From Pseudoalteromonas peptidolytica (GTDB lineage Bacteria; Pseudomonadota; Gammaproteobacteria; Enterobacterales; Alteromonadaceae): DNA of 64,000 bases. Below the pieces are notes generated by a model that had not been told where the DNA came from, did not search any database, and saw only the letters and a program-made list of their open reading frames with translations. The position numbers were made by a program, and so were the translations under genes. The DNA lies in assembly GCF_012641745.1 (NCBI RefSeq), contig NZ_WEHZ01000004.1:150256-214255 (forward strand), given 5' to 3'. Below are positions 18,052 through 27,170 of the stretch, piece by piece (the first letter of the stretch is position 1; each line of letters begins with the position of its first letter).

Positions 18052-18594
18052 ATGCGTAGATTAAAAACGGCCATTGCGTGCTTGCTGTGTTTTTCGCCTG
18101 TTGCTTGGGCAAATTTATGTGCATTACCTGAGGCGTTAACCAGCCAAGCCGGTAAAAAGCAAACCATCCCTTTTGCTAAAGACAAGCGTATGTATATTGA
18201 GCAGTGGCTCACCACAAAAACGATTAGTCCGCACTCTGCTGTGCTAGCCACCAATATTACTTGTCAAAAAATGGAAGGAGTACAATACACAGGTTCAAAA
18301 GAAGAGTGGTATGGTCTTATGAATGCCATTGCCAAAGGGTTTGTACAACAAAATGCTAAAGATATCGAGCTGACATTAGTGGGAGAAGACGATGCGGTTT
18401 ATCAAGGGAAACAAGCTCACCAAGAGTACACCTTGACCGCAGATGTGAGCGGTAATAAACAGTTTATTCGCAATATCACTTGGTTAGACTTTGACGCCAA
18501 CACGGCATTGACGGTCTCTGTGAGTGGTAACGAAATCATTGCCCCACAAATCGTAGAGCAGTATAAACACCTGATCCACACCATTAATCGTTAA
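18052..18594 (+). CDS. Small secreted protein of unknown function
   Basis: 180 residues with AAGGAG ten bases before ATG and a signal peptide ending near VAWA/N. The mature part has two cysteines close to positions expected for one disulfide and no motif I recognise. It contains a mixed alpha/beta pattern, with strands around IELTLVGEDDAVYQG and YTLTADVSGNKQF that recall small ligand-binding or lipocalin-like folds, but this is not firm. It lies after the secretion operon and before an oppositely oriented polysaccharide pair, so context does not fix a role. Confidence 0.6.
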   Translation: MRRLKTAIACLLCFSPVAWANLCALPEALTSQAGKKQTIPFAKDKRMYIEQWLTTKTISPHSAVLATNITCQKMEGVQYTGSKEEWYGLMNAIAKGFVQQNAKDIELTLVGEDDAVYQGKQAHQEYTLTADVSGNKQFIRNITWLDFDANTALTVSVSGNEIIAPQIVEQYKHLIHTINR

Positions 18595-18616
18595 TACTAT
18601 TCTTGTGATAGCTGCA

Positions 18617-18652
18617 GTGGTTATCTTCATAGCTGAGCTTGGCGATAACCAC
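18617..18652. repeat. Inverted repeat between convergent genes
   Basis: GTGGTTATC (18617-18625) and GATAACCAC (18644-18652) are perfect inverted copies separated by 18 bases, in the gap between the secreted-protein gene and the oppositely directed flippase gene. No good T tract on either side, so a bidirectional terminator is only possible. Confidence 0.4.
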
Positions 18653-18698
18653 AACAGATAACAAAAAGAGCGGAGATTACTTGGCTGTACAAGCGTCG

Positions 18699-19958
18699 TT
18701 AACTTACTTTAACCAGTGTAGCCAAATAAGTTCTAGTACTACGATAAAACATCATAAAGCCAATACTTGCCATACCGTAGGCCACCACACTCGAAATGGC
18801 TGCACCAACACCACCATATTGTGGTATCAATACCGCATTTAGTACTATATTCACAATGGCACCTACTAGGTGGCTATGTAAACTTAACTTGTGGTTATTA
18901 GATAAAATGAGCCACCGGCTCATAAAAGCTCGGCTAAAAATAAATAAACAGCCAAAGATATGTATTTGCAGAATCAAAATACTGCTGTGATAAGCCTCTC
19001 CAAACAGTAGTAAAACGACAGGCTCGGCAAGCCAAAGAGTGAGTGCGATGACGATGATTGCTGCGATGGTGGAATATAAGTAGCTGCGCCTTTGTAGTTG
19101 CCAGTAAAGCTTTGGTTGAGCGCGATATAAGCTTACTAATTTTGGCATAAATACATTAGCAACCAGCACTGGCAACACATACCAAAACTCGGATAACTTA
19201 GCCGCTGCGGCGTAATGCGCTACCGCTTGGGTATCTACTAAACTGGCTAGCATAATTTGGTCAATTTTTAAGTAGAGCACCGCTGCAAGGCTTGAAAGCA
19301 GCAGCCATTTTCCGCGCTGAAGCAATAACCGTGCCCCACGTTGTAGTCTAGGTGCGGTGTTGAGTCTCTCTTGTTTAGAAGGGGGCTGTCGTTTAAGTAA
19401 CAGCAAATAAGCCAGCGCCAGCAAAATATATTCAAGGCCTGTGAGTATTATCCAAAGTGCGATTGGCAGCTCAAGTATAATTGCCACCAGTAGTGCAATT
19501 TTACACGCCACTTTGATGACTACCCTTGGGACAAGTGTAGCAATGATGGATTGCTTAGCGATAAAGAAAAACTCAATGACGGTCGCTGCATTGCCTACTT
19601 GTAGCGCCACGAGTAAAGCAACTAAATAGGCATCAGTCGGGGTGAGGGTGAGCCACCCCAATACATAGGCGATAGGAATAATAAGCACTGCAAATATAAA
19701 CCGCACCAGCAGTGAAGCATTTAAGTAGAAAGCGCTGTTATGAGGGTATAGAGTAAAATATTTGCTACTTACATTGTTTAGCCCCATTTGGGTAAACACA
19801 AGAAACAGCGAACCGAATGCTACAATGGTTGAAAATTGCCCAAATAGCTCTGTACCCGCATATCTGGCCATGAGCAGTGCGCTTGCAAAGCTAAAAAACA
19901 GTACAACAAAGCGCTCAATGATTAATAGTGCGCTATTTATAAAGAGCTTTCGTCTCAC
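18699..19958 (-). CDS. Wzx-like polysaccharide flippase
   Basis: 419 residues, highly hydrophobic with about twelve to fourteen membrane helices and the MATE/MOP-superfamily look of O-antigen flippases (ARYAGTELFGQFSTIVAFGSL near the N-terminus). It would carry undecaprenyl-linked repeat units across the inner membrane. It overlaps the sulfotransferase gene upstream by four bases, forming a two-gene operon on the minus strand. It is one of three flippases in the window, which points to more than one polymer. Confidence 0.85.
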   Translation of the reverse strand: MRRKLFINSALLIIERFVVLFFSFASALLMARYAGTELFGQFSTIVAFGSLFLVFTQMGLNNVSSKYFTLYPHNSAFYLNASLLVRFIFAVLIIPIAYVLGWLTLTPTDAYLVALLVALQVGNAATVIEFFFIAKQSIIATLVPRVVIKVACKIALLVAIILELPIALWIILTGLEYILLALAYLLLLKRQPPSKQERLNTAPRLQRGARLLLQRGKWLLLSSLAAVLYLKIDQIMLASLVDTQAVAHYAAAAKLSEFWYVLPVLVANVFMPKLVSLYRAQPKLYWQLQRRSYLYSTIAAIIVIALTLWLAEPVVLLLFGEAYHSSILILQIHIFGCLFIFSRAFMSRWLILSNNHKLSLHSHLVGAIVNIVLNAVLIPQYGGVGAAISSVVAYGMASIGFMMFYRSTRTYLATLVKVS

Positions 19959-20836
19959 CCAAAGCGCTCTCTAGCTACGTCTATGTTCTTAAGCTCTTGT
20001 TCACAAAGCTTAGCAAGGTGTGTTTTTATTTCTTTGGATCTAAAATATTCTTGCAGTGTATCTACTACTTTTTGGGTTTCATGGCTTATTTGAGACTCAG
20101 TCGCATTGTGTACTTTAATGTCAAGTGGACGATTAAATTGTTGGGTGAACTTGTCACTAAACGCGTTAAGGTTATCTAAAAAGCCAACTAGGCCAAAGCA
20201 AGCGAGGTTTTCAATAAATCTAGTATGCTGCGCCTTTGCCTCATCAGGTGTGGCAGGGTAGCGGCCACAAATAAAAGCACTTTGGGTATTGGCCATTTGC
20301 CATCCTCTGGTACTAAAAAGTATGGTATTTGCTTCGGCAATTAAGTCATCGTTACTAAAATTATTGGGAGGCATCACAGGTAAATTGTTTGTGAGCTTGT
20401 TAAAGATATAATTTGATTTAAGTCGGGCAATTGGATCTCTCAACATCGTAATAAAGTGTACGTCGCGATAGGTGCTTAAAATATCGTGATTCACCCCCCA
20501 GTGACCACTAACATAATGTCGTTCAAGAGATAAAAAGTATCGTAACAGGCCTTGTAGCTGGATGAGATGGTGCTCACTAAAGCGGCACTGGCTATCAAGA
20601 GAGTCGAGGGCTTGTCCAAAGTTGGTCATACTTGCGGCTATACTGGTGTCTCGGCACAACCTAGCATCTTCTGGGGTTGCAAGCGCTTTACGAAGCGCGT
20701 TGTCTATAGCGCTGCCACCACATTTACCAATATGAATATACGCGGCACGCTTTGCAACTGGGGTGTTGGTAATAGGGGTTACAGTAATATGGTAGCCAAG
20801 TTGGCTGGCTAAGCTTTTGACGAGCTGTTTCAGCAT
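19955..20836 (-). CDS. Sulfotransferase family protein
   Basis: 293 residues. The 5-prime phosphosulfate-binding motif is visible as YIHIGKCGGSAI (about residues 33-44), and the 3-prime phosphate-binding region as LRDPIARLKSNY. These are the two PAPS-binding elements of sulfotransferases acting on carbohydrates. The enzyme would transfer sulfate to a sugar, releasing PAP. It precedes the flippase in the same operon. The substrate is unknown; PAPS could come from the cysD/cysN and cysC genes 20-37 kb away. Confidence 0.8.
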   Translation of the reverse strand: MLKQLVKSLASQLGYHITVTPITNTPVAKRAAYIHIGKCGGSAIDNALRKALATPEDARLCRDTSIAASMTNFGQALDSLDSQCRFSEHHLIQLQGLLRYFLSLERHYVSGHWGVNHDILSTYRDVHFITMLRDPIARLKSNYIFNKLTNNLPVMPPNNFSNDDLIAEANTILFSTRGWQMANTQSAFICGRYPATPDEAKAQHTRFIENLACFGLVGFLDNLNAFSDKFTQQFNRPLDIKVHNATESQISHETQKVVDTLQEYFRSKEIKTHLAKLCEQELKNIDVARERFG

Positions 20837-20971
20837 AGTGGGTTAGCAAATTTAGATTTTTCAATATTCTAGCACTTAAGACGTCGCACAGAAACAAAAC
20901 GACATGGTACAGTGGCTGTTATCTTGCGGTTAGCTTGTGCTATTGTATAAAATTTGAGAGTTTAAGCGGAA

Positions 20972-21000
20972 GTGACTCTGAAAAGCGCTTGATATATAAT
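20972..21000 (+). promoter_or_regulatory. Candidate promoter of polysaccharide locus 1
   Basis: GTGACT (20972-20977), 17 bases, then a perfect TATAAT (20995-21000), about 60 bp before the GTG start of the WecA-like gene. The rest of the 20837-21059 gap holds nothing else I can name apart from a nine-codon frame at 21030-21059. Confidence 0.5.
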
Positions 21001-21059
21001 GCGCCTCTGGTCGAATCTTTCGGCAACTAATGAATAATTCTCACATAGGTCAATTTTAA

Positions 21060-22151
21060 GTGGTATTAAGTAACATTATCATTTTTTTTGCAGCTTTTCT
21101 TAGCTTGTTCATATTTAGAAAGCTGGCAAAAATAATCAATCTCGTCGATACCCCCAACGAGCGGAAAAACCATAAAGGGCGGATCCCTTTAGTTGGTGGT
21201 GTGGCAATATTTGTGATTGTGTGTTGTTACTTATGGCTGTCAGGTAATGGCATGACCAATGTCGGGGTATATCTTATTTGCGCTGTAAGCTTGCTAGTGA
21301 TTGGCGTGATTGATGACCTAATTGATGTGTCATTTAAATTGAGGCTTGTAGTGCAGGCCGGTGTGGCATTTGCCATGATTTTCTTTGCTGATTTAATGCT
21401 CTCACAAGTTGGTACTTTGGTTGGGCCATTTGAACTCAATATTGGTATGTTTGGCATAGTAGCTACGGTCATTGCTGTGGTTGGTGCTATCAATGCATTT
21501 AACATGGTAGATGGCATTGACGGGCTGCTAGGTGGTCTCGCTACCGTTTCTTTTAGTTCGATGGCGGTGCTATTTTACTTAGCTGGGCTCACTGATCTGT
21601 TTGCTTTTACTATCGCTATTGTTGTTGCCACTTTACCCTATATTTTGATGAATTTAGGGATCCCTTTAGGTCGACGGTTTAAAGTATTTATGGGCGATGC
21701 TGGTAGCACCGTTATCGGGTTTACTGTTGTGTGGTTATTGCTCGAAGGCTCCCAAGGTAGCGTGGTTGCGATAGACCCTGTTACGGCACTATGGATTGCG
21801 GCTATTCCAATTATGGATGCGGTTTCTACAATTATGAGGCGGATCAAAAAAGGCCAATCACCTTTTAAACCCGACCGTGAGCATCTACACCATATTCTAC
21901 AAAGACTAGGTGTGGGCCCTAAAATGACTTTATTAGTCATCTGCTCAATCGCGAGTCTTTTTGCGCTAGTCGGTATCTTTGGGCAGCTTTACGACGTTCC
22001 AGATTACGTGATGTTTTATGGGTTTATTTTTTGCCAGCTAGTTTACAATCAAATTATGGTAAACATCTGGAAAATTACTGTACTGGTGCGGAAGTTTTTT
22101 GGTATCTCTAAAAAGCAAGAGGCAAACGAAAGTGAAGAGCGCGTAGGCTAA
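21060..22151 (+). CDS. WecA-like polyprenyl-phosphate sugar-phosphate transferase
   Basis: 363 residues, GTG start with AGGT nine bases upstream; an in-frame TAA immediately before the GTG rules out a longer form. A MraY/WecA-family membrane enzyme with about eleven helices. Visible signatures are DTPNERKNHKGRIPLVGG near residue 30, FNMVDGIDGLLGG with the catalytic aspartates, KVFMGDAGSTVIGF, and PDREHLHHIL with the HIHH-like motif. It starts repeat-unit synthesis by loading an N-acetylhexosamine-phosphate onto undecaprenyl phosphate. A close paralogue is encoded in the opposite direction at 25552-26625. Confidence 0.88.
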   Translation: MVLSNIIIFFAAFLSLFIFRKLAKIINLVDTPNERKNHKGRIPLVGGVAIFVIVCCYLWLSGNGMTNVGVYLICAVSLLVIGVIDDLIDVSFKLRLVVQAGVAFAMIFFADLMLSQVGTLVGPFELNIGMFGIVATVIAVVGAINAFNMVDGIDGLLGGLATVSFSSMAVLFYLAGLTDLFAFTIAIVVATLPYILMNLGIPLGRRFKVFMGDAGSTVIGFTVVWLLLEGSQGSVVAIDPVTALWIAAIPIMDAVSTIMRRIKKGQSPFKPDREHLHHILQRLGVGPKMTLLVICSIASLFALVGIFGQLYDVPDYVMFYGFIFCQLVYNQIMVNIWKITVLVRKFFGISKKQEANESEERVG

Positions 22152-22205
22152 TGCGCATATATCTAATGCGCTTATCTATTTGCTTTTTATAAAAACGATA
22201 TTGTG

Positions 22206-23489
22206 ATGCTGAATAAACTTATCCGACAAGCTGGTGTATTGCTCAGCGGTAACTTGTTTGCTTCTGTACTTAATTTTTTATCTGTCGCTATTTCTTTAAA
22301 AGCGCTTGGCGTTGAGTCTTTTGGTCAGGTGACCTTATTGCAAGCGTATATTCTTGTGATTAGCTTGTGTTTCAACCCACAAGCTTGGCAAGGGCTGATC
22401 CGGTATTTCAGCCTTGAAACAGACCAAGCAGGGCTGCTTACTTCAACATTAAAATATGACTTAATATGCGCAGTGCTTGGCACTGTGCTTGCTATTTTGA
22501 TCGCCCCACTTTACACCGAAAGCTTTAAGCTCAGTGAATACACTGAGCTTTTACAGTGGTGTGCTCTTTATATCTTGATTAATCAAACCAGTGTTGCCAT
22601 TGGTATTTTACGCTATCAGGAGCGCTATAAAGCCCTTGCATTACAAAATGTGATAAGTGCTGTACTATTTTTTGTTTGTGTACTTGTGGGCTTTTGGTTG
22701 GCGTTAGATGTAGACTACTATGTTGCTAGTTACCTGCTAACGCTTGGGCTTGGTGTTGTATTTATTCAATGGCTATGTTTGCCTTATACACTTTCGTTGT
22801 TTAAGGCGCGTAAAGACAACAAGGTTATGCTTTCAAATGCCCGTAAAAAAGAGTTTAACAAGTTTAATTTTACAGTGCATATGACAGCACTTGCCGACAT
22901 ACCGGTCAAGCAATTAGATAATATCCTAGTTGGTGCGGTGGTATCTGTGAGTGCAGCAGGTGCGTATCGAGTGATCAAACAAATTGCCACTATTTCAACA
23001 AAGGTAACAGCTCCGCTTAATCAAGTTTTATACCCCGAAGTTAATACACTGCTAGCAAGCAAAGAGTACAGCAAGGTTAAGGGCGCGATGCTAAAAATTA
23101 TCACCTTGTTGTTGGTTCCTTCATTAGTCGTAGTGGTGCTGGCAAGTGTTTCTACAGAATACTGGATCCCGGTGATGTTCTCTGAGGAGTTATTAGCGTA
23201 TAAATGGCACATCATCACATTTTTGCTTATTCACGCTATTGCCACCGCATTTACCCCCGTACACCCAATATTTTTGGCATTAGGTTATGTGAAACGCTTA
23301 TTTATAATTACGCTATTTTCCAATTTGGTATTGTGTGCAGGTATTCTTCTGCTAGGGCCGCAAATTGGACTGTGGGGCATCGTAATCGCAATATTTATAC
23401 AATATGTATTGACCATTATATGCAAATTACCGCTCATTTTAACCAGACTTGCACGAGAAATGGATGAAAGTACTACATTACATACCTAG
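22206..23489 (+). CDS. Wzx-like polysaccharide flippase
   Basis: 427 residues from ATG 22206 (a GTG precedes it by one codon). About twelve predicted helices and the family pattern LFASVLNFLSVAISLKALG near the N-terminus identify an oligosaccharide flippase. It probably exports the lipid-linked unit started by the WecA-like enzyme encoded just upstream. The next gene starts inside its 3-prime end. Confidence 0.85.
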   Translation: MLNKLIRQAGVLLSGNLFASVLNFLSVAISLKALGVESFGQVTLLQAYILVISLCFNPQAWQGLIRYFSLETDQAGLLTSTLKYDLICAVLGTVLAILIAPLYTESFKLSEYTELLQWCALYILINQTSVAIGILRYQERYKALALQNVISAVLFFVCVLVGFWLALDVDYYVASYLLTLGLGVVFIQWLCLPYTLSLFKARKDNKVMLSNARKKEFNKFNFTVHMTALADIPVKQLDNILVGAVVSVSAAGAYRVIKQIATISTKVTAPLNQVLYPEVNTLLASKEYSKVKGAMLKIITLLLVPSLVVVVLASVSTEYWIPVMFSEELLAYKWHIITFLLIHAIATAFTPVHPIFLALGYVKRLFIITLFSNLVLCAGILLLGPQIGLWGIVIAIFIQYVLTIICKLPLILTRLAREMDESTTLHT

Positions 23490-24618
23490 CTTTTCTGTTA
23501 CTACAGAGACTTTTATTTATGATCAAGTCGTTGCACTAGAACGCGGTGGGGTTGAGTCTGCGGTACTGACAGCCAAGCGCTTGAATGTACACAGCCGACC
23601 TTTTGATAAGGTATATACCGCTCCTATCAAGTCTATTATTAATCCACGTATTACACAGGCCTTTGCTTTACGTTTGCAGTTACTTCCCTTTATGATTGAC
23701 TATAAAACATGGGCACGTGTCATAGAAGAATTTAAACCTGATGTGATCCATTGTCATACGGGTAATGCTGTGAAGACATGGATGCATGTTAATGACAAAC
23801 TGGGTTTTAATATTCCCACTTTGGCATCCTTACATGGTTCAGATGTTAACAGTGAACCCTTGATCCGTCCTAAGTATCGCGCAGTGCTTGAAGAGGCGGG
23901 TAAAAAGCCTTTTATCAAATGGACTGTGCCATCTGCATTCTTAAAGCAAAAATGTATGCTTAACTTAGGCACGCCAGAGAATAAGATAAGCGTAGTACAC
24001 AACGCATTTAATCCTATATTTTTGGCGGAGCAGCAAAAAAAAGCGCTTGATGAGTTAAGGATTATTTCTGTTGGGCGCTTTATTGGTTGTAAAGGGCATA
24101 CTTTTTTAATTGATGCCTTTTCTTTATTACTAAATCGCTACCCTAATGCAACGCTTACGCTTGTGGGGGGCGGTGAGCTTGAAAGCCAGTTAAAAGCCCA
24201 GGCAGAAGCGCTCAATATCGACCAAAAAATTACATTTATAGAGCAAGTTCAGCACGCTCAGCTACCAAAATTACTGGGCTCACATAATGTATATGTGCAG
24301 CCCTCAATTAGAGATGAAATTACGTTTCAAGAGGAATCATTTGGTGTTGCTGCGCTAGAGGCGATGGCAGTGGGGTTGGCTACTGTGGTGTCTGAATGTG
24401 GTGGGCTTACCGAGCTTGCGTCACTTACAGACACAGATGCCGTTGCCGTGGTACCACAAAAAGACGCCAGCGCGATAGCAACAGCGGTTGGGCAATTATT
24501 TGACCGTCAAGCTTGTCTTTCTCCTTCTGAGCGTGACAAAGTTGGTGCGCTATTTTCATCTCAGACGAATACATCAGCTATCTTAACGCTGTTTAACCAG
24601 CTTTTATCTGAGAAGTAG
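23464..24618 (+). CDS. Glycosyltransferase family 4 protein
   Basis: 384 residues from ATG 23464, overlapping the flippase by 26 bases; a TTG at 23449 is the alternative. GT-B fold of group 1 type: HCHTGNAVKTW in the N-domain, then ISVGRFIGCKGHTFLIDAF and the donor-binding segment EESFGVAALEAMAVG with the EX7E pattern. It adds one sugar of the repeat unit. It is the last plus-strand gene before a convergent minus-strand group. Confidence 0.85.
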   Translation: MKVLHYIPSFSVTTETFIYDQVVALERGGVESAVLTAKRLNVHSRPFDKVYTAPIKSIINPRITQAFALRLQLLPFMIDYKTWARVIEEFKPDVIHCHTGNAVKTWMHVNDKLGFNIPTLASLHGSDVNSEPLIRPKYRAVLEEAGKKPFIKWTVPSAFLKQKCMLNLGTPENKISVVHNAFNPIFLAEQQKKALDELRIISVGRFIGCKGHTFLIDAFSLLLNRYPNATLTLVGGGELESQLKAQAEALNIDQKITFIEQVQHAQLPKLLGSHNVYVQPSIRDEITFQEESFGVAALEAMAVGLATVVSECGGLTELASLTDTDAVAVVPQKDASAIATAVGQLFDRQACLSPSERDKVGALFSSQTNTSAILTLFNQLLSEK

Positions 24619-24629
24619 CATCACTCGCG

Positions 24630-25076
24630 CTAGAAAAGCTGAATTAATTCATCAGCCAGTAAGAATGGCTCTTTTCTATAGGTGTTAGGCTGGTAGTTAG
24701 GAGCTTGTTCGATCAGTTGTGCAATATGTCTGGTATTATGGCAAACCAAGGCAAAGTTATGCTCGGTAATATACTGTGCCAAGTCTGACTGATGTTTATC
24801 AACTCTTTCTACATTGGGTACTACGATACATTTTTTCCCCATCTCCAGCAGCTCAAATACCGTACCTGCACCTGCGTGGGTAATAATAAGATCTGCATTA
24901 GCTAAGCATTCTGAAAAACGCTCAGCAAAGCTAAAATATTCACCATTAACTGGGGTATAGCTACCACTACCTATTTGAAATGTTGCGTGACAGTGTGGAT
25001 ATGATTTCACTGTATTATCAACGTCTTTTATTAGGCTATCGAACGAAGAAGAGCCAACGGTTACTAAAATATTCAT
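24630..25076 (-). CDS. Alg13-like glycosyltransferase catalytic subunit (PssE/EpsE type)
   Basis: 148 residues, matching the C-terminal half of GT28 enzymes: VTVGSSSFDSLI at the start and ADLIITHAGAGTVFELL, the donor-sugar binding segment. In bacteria such half-size proteins pair with an Alg14-like membrane partner to form a two-part transferase. The partner is encoded immediately upstream with a four-base overlap. Confidence 0.85.
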   Translation of the reverse strand: MNILVTVGSSSFDSLIKDVDNTVKSYPHCHATFQIGSGSYTPVNGEYFSFAERFSECLANADLIITHAGAGTVFELLEMGKKCIVVPNVERVDKHQSDLAQYITEHNFALVCHNTRHIAQLIEQAPNYQPNTYRKEPFLLADELIQLF

Positions 25077-25549
25077 AATCTACCGCAGTATCTTGCATTT
25101 TTGTATAGACGGAGCTGCTCTTTATTTTGTACCCAAAATTCATTACTCAGCTTAGACATTAATTTTCCGGTGAAAGAGCGGGTATAGAAGCGGCAAAAGG
25201 TTTCAATAAATACAACTTTTTTACCTTGTAGCCGAAGTAGTAGAGAAGGCAGTATAGCTATGCCTGGACCTGTCGAAATGATCCCGCTTACGCGATATTG
25301 ACGACAGACTTTTAAGGTCGTAACTATCGCTTTCATCGCTCCATACATGGCCATGCTGATAGATTTAATACGGTTTTGTTTGTGGCGTACATCACCGAGG
25401 GTATAATGTTCTACACCTTGGTGAAGAGCAGAAGGGCCCAAAGAGATAAAAGTTAGGTTGGAGTCAATAAGGTGTTGGAAAAGTAGACTCATTTCTTTTT
25501 TATGCCCACCTTCACCATAGGCAAGGATGACAACCTTTTGTTTCGACAT
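25073..25549 (-). CDS. Alg14-like glycosyltransferase membrane subunit (PssD type)
   Basis: 158 residues, matching the N-terminal half of GT28 enzymes: LAYGEGGHKKEMSLLF with the GGH motif, and IISTGPGIAILPSLLLRL. Alg14-like proteins tether the catalytic partner to the membrane and bind the lipid-linked acceptor. Operon order is WecA-like, Alg14-like, Alg13-like on the minus strand. Confidence 0.85.
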   Translation of the reverse strand: MSKQKVVILAYGEGGHKKEMSLLFQHLIDSNLTFISLGPSALHQGVEHYTLGDVRHKQNRIKSISMAMYGAMKAIVTTLKVCRQYRVSGIISTGPGIAILPSLLLRLQGKKVVFIETFCRFYTRSFTGKLMSKLSNEFWVQNKEQLRLYKNARYCGRL

Positions 25550-25551
25550 AG

Positions 25552-26625
25552 TTACTGCTTTTTACTTAATTTTGTAGTGATCCCAAAATACTTACGTATT
25601 TTTACGGTGATCCGCCAAATGCGGCTCATCACATAGAAGTATACGAGATTTGCAGCAATAAAGCTCCAAAACATCACATAATCTGGAATATCAAGTGACT
25701 CAGCGATGACCCCAACTGCGGCAAATAGTAAGGCAATGCTACAGATTGTCAGTAGCGCTTGCCTAGATGAAAGCCCTAAACGCATCATGATATGGTGAAG
25801 GTGCTCCCTGTCAGGCATAAAGGGAGATTGCCCCTTCTTGATCCGTCTCATTATAGTAGAGAGCGCATCCATGATAGGGATTGCCGCTATCCATAATCCG
25901 GTTACAGCACTAAATGAACGCTGCTCACCTTGAGAGCCTTCAATTAACATCCAGACTACAGAAAAGCCTATAACTGTACTGCCTGCATCACCCATAAAAA
26001 CTTTAAAGCGTTGGCCAAATGGCACACCAACGTTCATCAATATATAAGGAATAGTTGCTATTACAACAACAAAGCAAAAAGACAATAGCTGGGTGTGCCC
26101 AGACATAAAAAACAGTACAGACATTGCGCCGAATGTCACTGTTGCCATTCCTCCTAATAAACCATCAATACCATCTACCATGTTAAAAGCGTTGATTGCA
26201 CCAATTACAGCGATAAAAGTCAGTAAATAGCCAAGATACGGGATGTTGAGCTCAATAGGAGCGATAAGTTGCCCAAGATCAATTAAGATTAGCTCTGCAC
26301 TTAACATCATCACAAGAGACATTATGGCTTGTATGAGTAACCTGAGTTTGAAACTTAAGTCTTTTAAGTCATCCCACACACCAATTAGCAATAAAAAGCC
26401 AGCGCAGCCAAGATAAATATAGGAATGAGAGAGGGTAGTTGGAAACACATATAAATAGCTAAAAACAACAACAAATATTGATAAGCCACCGACCAAAGGG
26501 ATGGTGCCGGAGTGTACTTTTCTTTCATTGGGGGTGTCTACAAGATTAATCACCTTTGCTAGTTTTCTAAAGAAAAACAAGCTGATGAATGTAGCAAAGA
26601 AAACGCTTAAATTATTTATTATCAC
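25552..26625 (-). CDS. Second WecA-like polyprenyl-phosphate sugar-phosphate transferase
   Basis: 357 residues, GTG start. It carries the same signatures as the enzyme at 21060-22151 (DTPNERKVHSGTIPLVGG, FNMVDGIDGLLGG, KVFMGDAGSTVIGF, PDREHLHHIM), and the two align along their whole length with clearly related but not identical sequence; DNA identity in the stretches I compared is roughly three quarters. It heads the minus-strand operon with the Alg14/Alg13-like pair. Two initiating enzymes of one type so close together suggest a duplicated module or two repeat units. Confidence 0.85.
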   Translation of the reverse strand: MIINNLSVFFATFISLFFFRKLAKVINLVDTPNERKVHSGTIPLVGGLSIFVVVFSYLYVFPTTLSHSYIYLGCAGFLLLIGVWDDLKDLSFKLRLLIQAIMSLVMMLSAELILIDLGQLIAPIELNIPYLGYLLTFIAVIGAINAFNMVDGIDGLLGGMATVTFGAMSVLFFMSGHTQLLSFCFVVVIATIPYILMNVGVPFGQRFKVFMGDAGSTVIGFSVVWMLIEGSQGEQRSFSAVTGLWIAAIPIMDALSTIMRRIKKGQSPFMPDREHLHHIMMRLGLSSRQALLTICSIALLFAAVGVIAESLDIPDYVMFWSFIAANLVYFYVMSRIWRITVKIRKYFGITTKLSKKQ

Positions 26626-27170
26626 TTGTAACAGCGCCTAAAGTTAAATTGAGCCAGTTAGTAAAAGTAGTCAAAGCTACTTTGTGGTTCGCTTTAAGTT
26701 CTAATATCGCAACAGCTCGGTTAGAACCATTACTGCATTACTAGTAGGTTACCAGTAATAAGTTAGTAAAAAAACTGCTTCCCCAGCGCATGATGGGCTA
26801 CTTAATTAAGCGAACGGTTATTTTTGCCCTTGATAACACAGCCTACTTATCTCAGGCACCTTGAAAAACGAGTTAACAAGGTATAGTAGCGCATTGTGCT
26901 TTGTTAGTCACACTGGTTAGCTGTACTTAATGAGCAAATAGCATACACGAATAATCTAACCGCTTTCGTTTCTTTTTGTAAACAAACTTCAAAAATATGA
27001 GCTAACGGTAAGTACATATCGAGTAAAAGAAAAGCGTTAGCATAAATACAAGTCAGCGGCTTTGGCGGTTGCATTTGGCTACACTTAAACACCAAAAATG
27101 CTATTTTAATAAATCTTCCGTTTGTTATAATGCCCGCCTTTTAGTTAGCTAAAGTTGGTTGAGAAATTCC
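26626..27170. other. Divergent intergenic region between two polysaccharide operons
   Basis: 545 bp without a convincing gene. It must hold promoters for the minus-strand WecA-like operon and the plus-strand wzz operon. An imperfect hairpin lies at 26737-26759 (ATTACT with AGTAAT plus inner pairs). GGCGGTTGCATT at 27064-27075 matches the E. coli ops element at 9 of 12 positions but lies upstream of the best promoter, so I give it little weight. Confidence 0.5.
27123..27131 (+). promoter_or_regulatory. Extended -10 promoter for the wzz operon
   Basis: TGTTATAAT (27123-27131) is an extended -10 with perfect TATAAT; the -35 region (ATTTTA) is poor, as often with extended -10 promoters. It is 40 bp before the wzz ATG. 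Confidence 0.5.

Noticed and set aside
18639..18842. Small plus-strand frame between secreted protein and flippase genes
   Set aside because: It overlaps the flippase gene antisense, has no ribosome site and low-complexity composition.
21060..26625. Invertible segment between the two WecA-like genes
   Set aside because: The DNA of the two genes differs at about one base in four where compared; no long identical tract or recombinase gene was seen.
27064..27075. ops-like GGCGGTTGCATT upstream of wzz
   Set aside because: Only 9 of 12 positions match and it lies upstream of the best -10 box, so it would probably not be transcribed.
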